Positions 55,169 to 64,000 of a stretch of DNA of 64,000 bases are shown in pieces (within the stretch, counting starts at the first letter, position 1; each line of letters begins with the position of its first letter). The stretch is from NCBI GenBank assembly GCA_030278955.1, contig JAOANR010000003.1, positions 18,127,050 to 18,191,049 of the forward strand, given 5' to 3'. A program made the position numbers and the translations under genes. Under the pieces are notes generated by a model. It searched no databases. It saw nothing but the letters and a program-made list of their open reading frames with translations, and had not been told where the DNA came from. The DNA comes from Hygrophila difformis. Lineage: Eukaryota; Streptophyta; Magnoliopsida; Lamiales; Acanthaceae.

Positions 55169-58100
55169 ATGGATGGCCAAGTCGAAAATGAAATTTGCCT
55201 CATTGATAGTGCTACAACGCACAGTATCTTAAAAAGCAAAAGCTTTTTCTCCCAATTAAAATTGGGAAAGACCGCAGTGAAAACTATAAGCGGTAATGAA
55301 AATTGTATTGAAGGATCTGGAAGAGCCGTTATATTTCTCCCTAAAGGGACAAAATTGGCATTTGAAAATGCCCTATTTTCAAGCAAGGCTCGGAGGAACT
55401 TGCTAAGTTTTGGTAATATTCGAAAAAATGACTATCACATTGAAACTTTAAATGAGGCAGGAAATGAGTATGTTTTAATTACTCAAACCATCAATGGTGA
55501 AAAGTTTGTTCATGAAAAGCAGCCATGTTTGACATCCGCATTATATTATACAAAAATTTATGCCGGAGAAGTACATAACCTAGTAGGCCTAAAGGCTACT
55601 TGTGAATTTATAACCTGGCATGAAAGGCTTGGACATCCGGGCAGCGTGATGTTGAGGCGAATTATTGAAAATTCCAGTGGCCATAAATTAAACCATAAAA
55701 TGGTTTTGAATCCAAATGAGTTTACATGTGCTGCTTGCTATCAAGGAAAATTAATTACCAGGCCATCTCCAACAAAAGTGGGAATTGAATCTCCTGCATT
55801 TTTGGAAAGAATTCGAGGCGATATATGTGGGCCAATAGATCCACCTTGTGGACCATTCAAGTACTTTATGGTACTAATTGATGCATCAACAAGATGGTCC
55901 CATGTCTGTTTATTGTCAACTCGCAACCTAGCCTTTGCTAGATTACTTGCACAAATTATTAAATTGCGAGCACAATTTCTTGACTATCCAATAAAGAAAA
56001 TACGCCTTGATAATGCTGGAGAATACACATCAAATGCTTTTGATGATTTTTGCACATCTGTTGGTATCACAGTAGAACATCCAGTTCCGTCTGTGCATAC
56101 CCAAAATGGTCTGGCTGAATCATTAATCAAAAGACTGCAATTAATTGCACGGCCTTTATTGATGAAATCAAAACTCCCCGTTTCTGCTTGGGGACATGTT
56201 ATATTGCATGCAGCAGCATTAGTGAAAATCAGGCCGACAAGCTATCATAGCTACTCCCCTACTCAAATTATAACGGGAAAAGAACCCAATATTTCCCATT
56301 TAAGAATTTTTGGGTGTGCTGTATATGTACCAATACCACCACCTCAAAGGACAAAAATGGGACCTCAAAGAAGGATGGGCATCTATGTCGGGTATGAATC
56401 CCCCTCGATTATTAAATATCTTGAACCAACAACGGGTGATTTATTTACTGCAAGATTTGCAGATTGTCATTTTGACGAATCACATTTCCCGACATTAGGG
56501 GGAGGAAGTAATCAACTGAAAAAAGAAATTTCGTGGAAAATCCCACTTGATATCAGTGATCCTCGTATTAAACAATGTGAATTAGAAGTCCAAAGAATTG
56601 TGCATTTGCAAAGGATTGCAAATCAATTGCCTGATGTCTTCAATGATGCTGCAAGAGTGACAAAATCTTACATTGAAGCAGCAAATGCACCGGCCAAAAT
56701 AAATATACCTGAAGGGCAAATCCCAAGTGCTAATGAATCTAATCCACGGAAAAAGCGTGGTAGACCAATGGGTTCCAAAGATAAAAATCCACGAAAGAAA
56801 AGAATTATACACGTGGATAATGAAAATCCCGAAGAGGTAATAAATTCAACTTTTGAAGAAGTTGATGCTGAAAATGCTAATCCAGAAGAAAGTGAAACTA
56901 TTGAAACTGCTTTCAATTATATCACTTATGGAAAGTATTGGAACCGGAAAGAAATCAAAGTTGATCAAGCATTTGCATATAATGTAGCACTTGAGATGAT
57001 GAAAGATGACGAGGATCCTGAACCAAAATCAGTTGATGAATGTCGGAAAAGGGATGATTGGCCAAAATGGAAAGATGCAATTAAATTAGAATTGGATTCA
57101 CTGAACAAAAGAAAAGTATTCGGCCCAATAGTCCAAACACCTGAAAAAGTAAAACCAGTTGGCTACAGAGGGTGTTTGTGAGAAAAAGAAATGAAAATAA
57201 TGAAATTGCAAGATACAAAGCAAGGCTTGTAGCCCAAGGATTTTCCCAAAGACCGGGAATTGATTTTGAGGAAACATATTCCCCAGTTATGGATGGAATA
57301 ACTTTCAGGTATCTCATGAGCCTAGCAGTACGAGAAAAGCTCGAAATGAGGCTGATGGATGTTGTTACTGCTTACTTATATGGCTCATTGGAGAATGATA
57401 TTTATATGAAAATACCTGAAGGATTTAAATTGCATGAATCTTATAACTCAAAGCCCAGAGAAGTTTTTTCCATCAAATTACAAAAATCACTTTATGGGCT
57501 TAAGCAATCGGGCCGAATGTGGTACAATCGCCTCAGCGAAAATTTAATTAATGAAGGTTATATAAATGATCCAATATGCCCATGTGTTTTTATAAAGAAA
57601 AATAGGTCAGAATTTGTAATCGTTGCAGTCTATGTTGACGATTTAAATTTAATTGGAACTTCTGAAGAGCTAGAAAAGGCTGTTGAATATCTTAAAAATG
57701 AGTTTGAAATAAAGGATTTTGGAAAAACAAAATTCTGCATTGGCTTGCAAATTGAGCATTTGGATAAGGGTATTTTTGTTCATCAATCAGCTTATACCCA
57801 AAAGGTATTGAAGCAATTTCGAATGGATTATGCTCATCCGTTAAGTAGTCCAATGGTCGTTCGGACACGATCCTGCAAAGGATCCATTTAGGCCAAAGGA
57901 AGATGATGAAGAACAACTTGGCCCAGAAGTGTCATATTTAAGCGCAATTGGCGCGTTAATGTATCTGGCAAATAGCACGCGACCTGATATCGCGTTTGCT
58001 GTTAATTTACTCGCAAGATTTAGTTCTTGCCCTACTCAACGACATTGGAAAGGCATAAAGCACATCTTTCGCTATCTCCAGGGAACAGTTGACCTTGGTT

Positions 58101-58635
58101 TATTTTACCCAAAAGATTCTCGACATGAGTTGATCGGATATGCCGATGCAGGGTATTTATCAGATCCACATAAAGCCAAATCTCAGACAGGCTATATTTT
58201 TATGTGTGGCGGAACTGCTATCTCATGGAGATCCATGAAACAAACATTAACGGCTACTTCATCAAATCATGCCGAAATATTAGCAATCCATGAGGCTAGT
58301 CGAGAATGTATTTGGTTGAGGTCAATGACTCATTATATATTAAAAAATTGTGGTTTGGTCTCATTGAACCAAAAGTTCCCCCAACAATTTTATTTGAAGA
58401 TAATTCAGCTTGTATAGCCCAATTGAAAGGGGGTTATATAAAAGGAGATAGAACTAAACACATTTCACCAAAATTTTTCTATACCCTTGATCTTCAAAAG
58501 AATGGTGAAATCGATGTGCAACAAATTCGATCAGATGAGAACTTAGCGGATCTATTGACCAAGGCATTGCCGACTGCAACATTCGAGAAGCTCGTGAAGA
58601 AAATTGGGATGCGGCGGCTTCAAGATTTAAAGTGA
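55169..58635 (+). pseudogene. pol: copia Pol of the young element, three frame changes
   Basis: The first frame (55169-57181) begins MDGQVENEICLIDSATTHSI (protease Asp-Ser motif). It then has the integrase finger (WHERLGHPGSVMLRRI ... CAACYQGKL) and core (RGDICGPIDPPCG, VLIDASTRW, RLDNAGEYTSNAFDDFC). A basic KKRGRPMGSKDKNPRKKR stretch, like an AT-hook, follows. A one-base loss near 57168 moves reverse transcriptase to 57172-57891 (ARYKARLVAQGFSQRPGIDF, MRLMDVVTAYLYG, YVDDLNLIG). It changes again near 57870 to 57929-58417 (LMYLANSTRPDIAFAVNLLA, YADAGYLSDPHKAKSQTG) and near 58370 to the RNase H end (LFEDNSACIAQLKGG ... NLADLLTKALPT). No premature stop by substitution was noticed. Confidence 0.9.
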
Positions 58636-58770
58636 TGTTCAAATCAGGGGGAGCGAGAAATACAAGAATATTGTACTCTTTTTCCTTCACTAGGATTTTT
58701 TCCCACTGGGTTTTTCCTAATAAGGTTTTAACGAGGCATATTCTTTGTATGAATGACAGCCAAGGGGGAG

Positions 58771-59042
58771 TGTTATAACACTACACGTATTATAGCCTAG
58801 TCCTATAGGCTTGATGACTGTCATTTTAAGATGCTAACACGTATCTTCCAGTGTGACTCATTATTGATCATTACTTGTATAAATACTCGTAAGCTTAATG
58901 AAATGAAACACACACAGAACATACTTCCTCCTCCACTTTCGTTCCTCAGTGCATTTCCGTCTCACATATATCTCTTTTCGTTAGTTACTTTATCATGCAC
59001 ATATGCTAATAGGCTTATTAGTTATATATATTTTATATAACA
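58771..59042 (+). repeat. 3' LTR of the young copia element
   Basis: Matches 53619-53890 over 272 bases with about five substitutions. It is followed by TSD ATTAT. Confidence 0.94.
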
Positions 59043-59047
59043 ATTAT

Positions 59048-59725
59048 TTGATTGTATGCCTTGGTTTTTTTTTTTTTTTTTCTTTAGCTTGCTGCATTGT
59101 GGTTATTAAATTATACGGTGCGGTGCTAGAATGTACCAACAAGATGGCGGTTTATGTGGTATTGTCGTGGCAATAAAACTTTACCCTCAAAAAGCAAAAA
59201 AAAAAGAAAAAGAAAAAGAAAAAGAAAAAAGAATACAATGTATATGGACTATTGTCAATATATTAAAACTATTGTACGAATTCTTTTAAATTTATTTGTT
59301 TACCTAAATTAATCTAATAAAAATAGTACTTGAACAAGAATTAACAATATAGACAATCTATTATTCTTAAATAATAGAAAATATAAACATGCATTTAAGA
59401 TATAGTAGTATTTTTTGGTTTAAACAATATAGTAGTGTTGATATATATAAATAATCATGTATGAATTTATTCAAAAATAGTATATAGTTTAACCGGAAAA
59501 TGATACATCTTAAATAATCGTTTTAACATATTATTTGAGATATAAAATTATTAATTAGTAGTTCCTATAGAAGCTAAGTGATTGACAAAGATGATTATAT
59601 TTGAATAATTATTCATCATTATTAAATTGGTGGAACATCAAAAATTATTTTGATCTAAAATATCAACCAATTAGATCCTATTTTAATTATTCATGTTTTC
59701 TAGAGAATTCACGCGCATGTACTAT

Positions 59726-59794
<69 letters not shown>

Positions 59795-60360
59795 TTGCAC
59801 AAAATAATTAATATATTTTATTATCTATTTTCATCAAAAGCTGGAAAGTGAACTAATTGAGCTTTTTGATACATACAAAATTAATATGAAGAATTCATAC
59901 AAACATAATGAATGAGTAAATATCAACATATAAATTTTATTTTTAAAAAAAAAAAACAATTTTGGATTGATGTATATGGGTTTAGTATTTTGCTTCATCG
60001 AGCAATACATTTTTAATGTAGGCTAAGATGAATTTTTTACTATTATTTTGAATTTAATTCTATATACAGAGAATGAAAATGTTATGGGTTTAAAAAATTT
60101 AAAATATTGTAACATTCTTCTATAAAATAAATTTTTTTTTATCATAAATTAAATCTTGTTAGATTGTATATGAATTAGACCTTCAAATATTTTCCCCTAA
60201 TATACATCTATAAATCTATTAGAACTTAAAATTATAATACCGATTATAAAAATAAAATTGGAATTATTTTTTAGATTATAAAAATAAAATCTCTAAAGAA
60301 TGTTGGAGTGTTCGGATAATATTTAAACATAGTATGTGTATGTATAAATTAAAAGAAATG
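59048..60360. other. AT-rich intergenic DNA with microsatellites
   Basis: No gene is seen. It has an AAAAAG repeat near 59197-59230 and a TAA microsatellite at 59724-59794. The rest is AT-rich without recognisable structure. Confidence 0.55.
59724..59794. repeat. TAA microsatellite, about 23 units
   Basis: Uninterrupted TAATAATAA repeat; its poly-isoleucine open frame is an artefact. Confidence 0.95.
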
Positions 60361-60367
60361 GGGATGA

Positions 60368-60525
60368 GGACTTGCGCAAGTGGCTAAGTCTACGTCCTTC
60401 CAACCCTAGGGATGATGATTCGATTCCCCACTTAGTCCCCTATCTCTACCCTTTATTTCTTTATAATTTGTCTGACATGAGCTCCCACCACCCTTTCTCT
60501 GGCTTCGGCTCCTAAAAAAAAAGGT
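60368..60525 (+). mobile_element. SINE copy, best preserved in the window
   Basis: The head GGGGATGAGGACTTGCGCAAG contains an A box (TTGCGCAAGTGG). The B box is GATTCGATTCC near 60418. Then come CCCTATCTCTACCCTTTA and CATGAGCTCCCACCACCC, and the 3' end GGCTTCGGCTCCT plus nine A. The A and B boxes and the A tail mark it as a tRNA-derived SINE. Confidence 0.78.
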
Positions 60526-60678
60526 GGTTGACATCCTATTTAGCTGCTCAATCATTTCTCTTTCTAAAAATTGGATGCTGATGCACTTTAATCGACAAAA
60601 AAAAAAAAAAAAAAATTATGATTGTTGAAATTATGCAGTGAATACACATATACATCTAATATGTCCACAACATTACTA

Positions 60679-60935
60679 CCTCCGTCTCATTAAAAACGCT
60701 ACGTTGCACCTAAGCACGTTTGTCAATGCACATTTTTAACGAACAATAACTTAAATTGTGTACAAATAAATATTATAAAAATTTGATATTCTAATATTAC
60801 AAGATTAGACGAATCTAACAAGATCTCACTTGATTATGTTTTTTCTTGCATAACTACGATAAAAATTTGAATCAAAATTGAACTGTACATAGTAACAAAA
60901 ACCCCAACGTAGCCTTTCTATTGAAACGGAGGAAG
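60679..60935. mobile_element. Stowaway-type MITE
   Basis: It is 257 bases between TA dinucleotides. The left end CCTCCGTCTCATTAAAAACG and right end GAAACGGAGGAAG are inverted repeats. The interior (GACGAATCTAACAAGATCTC) is the reverse of the copy at 37726. Confidence 0.8.
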
Positions 60936-61274
60936 TATTTATTAAAGAGATTGCAATAATTAAAAAAAAATTGTATGATTGTTTGCGTTTAATAACTATC
61001 AATACTACAGTATGTATTTATGTATTTATTGAGTAGTCGTAATTATTATATTCTTTTAATTTTATGGTACATTTTAAAATTCATGAATTAAAATGGGATT
61101 TTTTAACCGGCCAAGAACAATGGTTTAATCAAGTAAATTATGTCATTTACTTAAATAAATAAGAAAATCGAAGTAAAGAAAATAATGGATTAATAAATAT
61201 AAATATTTTTAAATAAATTTTAAAAATATCAATACATACAGTCTCTCCAATCATTATGAATTTTCTTATGTACT

Positions 61275-61519
61275 TTATTTTCTACGTCTCACCCAACACG
61301 CAGTCCGATGTATATTTTAAACCATTAGTAACTCAAATTTGGTACAAAAAATTTAAAAGTTCGATATTTAAAAACTACAAGACAGGCGAATTTAACAAGA
61401 TCTCACTTTGCTATATTTTAAATTATATAACCATGATAAAACTTTAAGTCAAAGTATATAAATGAACAGTAGTATTTGTCAAACCATAGCTAACAAAAAA
61501 AAAAATGGAGGAAGTATAT
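61275..61519. mobile_element. Stowaway-like MITE remnant
   Basis: It contains CCAACACGCAGTCCGATGTA and AACAAGATCTCACTTTGCTA and ends AAAATGGAGGAAG before TA. The left terminal repeat is decayed. It is closest to the element at 7934. Confidence 0.55.
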
Positions 61520-61623
61520 ATTAAAGTTGACTTATTTTTATTCTATCAATATATTACTAAAAAATATTATATATAAATAATTGTATTAATAACCTAGATT
61601 TATTTATTTATCTCAATTTAAAA

Positions 61624-61748
61624 AGAATAACTAAGTGGTAAAATCCCCGAATTTTCTATCTTATTGTTGGAGATTAGATTTCACACCTAACTCCCTGTTT
61701 CTTTATAATTGTTTGTTATAGGCTATCTCACCACCATTTTTTTTGTAT
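61624..61748 (+). mobile_element. Degenerate SINE copy
   Basis: ACTAAGTGGTAAAATCCCCG, GTTGGAGATTAGATTTCACA and GGCTATCTCACCACC followed by T-rich DNA keep the order of the SINE family, with many substitutions. Confidence 0.45.
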
Positions 61749-61859
61749 GAGTATTTTAGAGTTGATTATTTTAGATAATGCTCACTTAGAGAATGTTATT
61801 TTTGTAATGCAATCCCTTTCGACCTTCCTTTCCATCCATATCATAGTTATTATATGAAT

Positions 61860-62530
61860 AGTTGAATTTTATCGTTTTAAATCAATGCGTATGTGAGATC
61901 ATTGGGGGATGTTCGATTGGCAATCATCTTCAATGAAATTGAAATTCCAATGAAATCATAGGCAAGTGGGGTTATTTGACTGACAATCATTTTGTTTAAT
62001 TGGGGAATTAATTGGGTTTCAATGCCATATAACTTCTCGCAATTTTATATTAGAAGGAAATGGTAAAATATTAACTTTATATGGGACATGCATTTGAAAC
62101 TACTGTTCATTCATGTAAGCAAATAGTTGAATTTTTTACGTTTTAAAATGCGTATGATAATGAGATCATTGGGGGATGTTCGACTGGCGATCATCTTAAA
62201 TGAAATTGAATTCCAATTAGATCATGGATGAGTGGGGGTGTTTGACTGGCAATCATTTGTTTAATTGGAGAATGAAATCAGGTTTCAATGCTATTGGGCT
62301 TCTCGAAATTTTATATTAGAAGGAAATTTTAAAATATTGATTTTATATGGGGCATGCGTTTGATAATATTGTTCATTCATATAAGCAAATATTTGGATTT
62401 TTTGGATACATAAGATGCGTATGATAATAAGATCATTGGGTGAATGTTCAACCGGCGATCATCGTCAATGAAATTGAAATTCCAATGAGATATTGGGTGG
62501 TGTTCGACTTGCTATCAGATTAATAAGAAT
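61860..62530 (+). repeat. Tandem repeat, period about 270 bp, about 2.5 copies
   Basis: GAGATCATTGGGGGATGTTCGA starts matching blocks near 61899 and 62164, with a variant near 62432. The blocks include CAATCATCTTCAATGAAATTG, TTTCAATGC, TTATATTAGAAGGAAAT and TTTATATGGGGCATGC-like phrases. The last copy is partial. It lies just left of the duplicated Helitron end. Confidence 0.75.
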
Positions 62531-62700
62531 AATAAATTGAAGTTTATGTAATATAATCTTTTAATGGTTTTTATTTCCAATAACATACAATTTTGTGATT
62601 ATATTTTCAATTATTTTTAACTAAGTGAGGAGAATAGTACTATTTTTTTATATATATTTTTTTAAAAAACTTTACATCCATGCGCATAGCGCGGACGGGT
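62527..62700 (+). mobile_element. Truncated copy of a Helitron 3' end
   Basis: AAATTGAAGTTTATGTAATA through AATAACATACAATTTTGTG to TGCGCATAGCGCGGACGGGT closely matches 63299-63470. The terminal CTAG is missing, and the 60-base tandem repeat follows directly. Confidence 0.7.
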
Positions 62701-63060
62701 ACATTGGTTCCGACGAGAGTGAAAAAAGAATATCCTGGAGGGTGAAACATTGACTGACAATACATTGGTTCCGATGATCGAGAGTGTGAAAAAATGTCTT
62801 GGAGGGTGGAGTATTAACTAGCAATACATTGGTTCCGACTACAATGATAAAAAAATGTCATGGGGGTGAAGTATTGACAGCAAATACATTGGTTCCGACA
62901 ATATGTGAAAAAATATCTTGGAGGGTGAAGTATTGACTGACATTACATTGGTTTCGACAATAATGAGAAAAAATGTCCTGTAGGTGAAGTATTGACCGAC
63001 ATTACATTGGTTCCAACAATAATGAGAAAAAATATCCTGTGGGGTGAAGTATTGACTCGA
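62698..63060 (+). repeat. Tandem repeat, period about 60 bp, about six copies
   Basis: Each unit contains TACATTGGTTCCGAC, ATGAGAAAAAATGTCCTG and GGTGAAGTATTGACTGAC with small differences. The last unit runs straight into the helicase-coding fragment, so the repeat looks like an expanded piece of that coding region. Confidence 0.85.
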
Positions 63061-63246
63061 GAAAGCAGTGGACAAAGAGTGTTTATTCCACCAATGAGTT
63101 TGACCTCATCCGATCATAAAATACCGTTTAAATTTTCAAGACGCCAGTTTCAACTAATTGTTTATTATGCTATGATTATCAACGAGAGTCAAGGCCAATC
63201 TCTAAAGCATGTTGAAGTGTTCCTGGAGGTCCAGTTTTTAGATTAG
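62992..63246 (+). pseudogene. Helitron helicase (Pif1-type) C-terminal fragment
   Basis: The open frame of 84 codons contains GQRVFIPPMSLTSSDHKIPF, KFSRRQFQLIVYYAMIINES and QGQSLKHVEVFL. This is the late Pif1/RecD-like block of plant Helitron RepHel proteins (family pattern RVFIPR, PFKF-RRQFP, AMTINKSQGQSL). The ATPase front part and the Rep nuclease are absent. The start is within tandem-repeat DNA, so it is a fragment of a coding region, not a gene. Confidence 0.85.
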
Positions 63247-63298
63247 GCCTACATTTAATGTAAACATTTTACAGTAAATGCCCCAAAAATAGAATAAC

Positions 63299-63476
63299 AA
63301 ATTGAAGTTCATGTAATATAATCTTTTAGTGGATTTATTTCTAATAACATACAATTTTGTGCTTATTTCTTTCATCATAACTTCGAAATAGTGAGGGGAA
63401 TAATATAATTTATTTTTCATTTTATAACTTTTTTTCAACTTTGCATCCACGCGCATCGCGCGGACGGGTGTGCTAG
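63299..63476 (+). mobile_element. Helitron 3' terminus ending CTAG before T
   Basis: A GC-rich palindrome, ACGCGCATCGCGCGG (about 63449-63463), lies about 10 bases before CTAG at 63473-63476, which is followed by T. A short hairpin and a CTRR end inserted before T are diagnostic of Helitrons. The 5' TC end could not be located. Confidence 0.8.
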
Positions 63477-64000
63477 TAAATAATAGTATTAGAACATATA
63501 AATAATACTACATCAATTAAACATTAAACATAAATATAAAACTAAATCACATAAATTATTCATTGCCAAACTTAGCTAAATATAAATATTACTCAAATCA
63601 AATATTCAAATTTCAGTGATTCCAGCTTAACGTAAATATAAAAATGAAACAAATAAAATATTTATCCATAAATTCAACTAGAAATATATACATTTATATG
63701 AATGAAAACCTTAATAATTCCAACCAAACATCATCATAAACCATCAAACCAAATAAATAATTACCCAAAATTCCTAAAACTCAAATGATGAAATAAAAAA
63801 AATTAGAGGAAAACTAATACTACATAATGAATCATAATAATAAATTAATTAAATATATGCATTTTATTTATATATAAACATAACCGTGTTGTTCCTATCC
63901 TAACAAATTATTTTATCCCTCCCCCGTGTGTGAATTAAATTACTCCTCCGACTTCAAATACAAATATGTAATCTAAATTCCATAAATTACAATCTTCACA
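63477..64000. other. AT-rich DNA, nothing recognised
   Basis: No gene, RNA or bounded repeat is seen. Confidence 0.6.

Larger units (their letters stand above)
53619..59042 (+). mobile_element. Young Ty1/copia LTR retrotransposon, TSD ATTAT
   Basis: The 272-base LTRs at 53619-53890 and 58771-59042 begin TGTTATAACAC and end ATATAACA. They differ at about five positions (about 98% identity). ATTAT flanks both sides (53614-53618 and 59043-59047). CGTTACCAGCACGAGG after the 5' LTR is the primer-binding zone, and AAGGGGGAG before the 3' LTR is the polypurine tract. Gag (53977-54995) and Pol (55169-58635) lie on the plus strand. Short LTRs and the AACACGTTA-CAGCACGA junction are typical of small plant copia lineages. 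Single-base frame changes break both genes as read. Confidence 0.95.

Noticed and set aside
59601..59807. Frame encoding a poly-isoleucine protein
   Set aside because: It is the translation of the TAA microsatellite.
62698..63060. Possible CRISPR-like array of 60-base units
   Set aside because: The units are contiguous without unique spacers, the genome is a plant's, and the last unit merges with Helitron coding sequence.

Overview
The window is nuclear DNA of a flowering plant, most likely a eudicot: GT-AG introns, intron-rich housekeeping genes with clear Arabidopsis counterparts, AT-rich intergenic DNA, and nested plant transposable elements. The species cannot be fixed from the sequence.

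Five host genes can be assembled exon by exon with all reading-frame phases agreeing. (1) 1450-5402, minus: an RRM-less CstF64-family protein resembling ESP1. (2) 5803-7108, plus, head to head with (1): a small, probably plastid-targeted protein with an acidic tail. (3) 20683-23984, plus: a purine permease (PUP). (4) 36031-39750, plus: a METTL22-type methyltransferase. (5) 40366-42592, minus: an INT4-type inositol transporter with one GC-AG intron. A lone retroviral-type Gag ORF lies at 9389-10135 (minus).

Most of the rest is mobile DNA, and six elements can be bounded to the base by target-site duplications (TSDs). They are: a hAT MITE inside a SINE (12135-12686, TSD GTTGGAAC); a non-autonomous Gag-only LTR element (14236-18103, TSD GTTGA) carrying a GGC-rich minisatellite; a hAT MITE abutting it (18116-18792, TSD ATAACACC); a Sirevirus-like copia element on the minus strand (24303-35573, TSD GCCCC) whose 3' LTR alone holds a hAT MITE; a CACTA element (43929-51103, TSD AAT) with a deleted transposase and a nested Stowaway; and a young copia element (53619-59042, TSD ATTAT). 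There are also a fold-back element with arms of about 300 bp (19406-20325), several tRNA-derived SINEs, Stowaway-type MITEs and, at the right edge, a Helitron 3' end with a helicase fragment and two kinds of tandem repeat (about 61860-63476).

The host genes do not form a pathway. The first two probably share a bidirectional promoter with TGGGCC/TGGGCT boxes. The clearest stories are the nested insertions, which can be ordered in time; the Gag-only elements; and the many single-base frameshifts, which in the poly-C tracts and the young copia element may be assembly or slippage errors rather than true decay.
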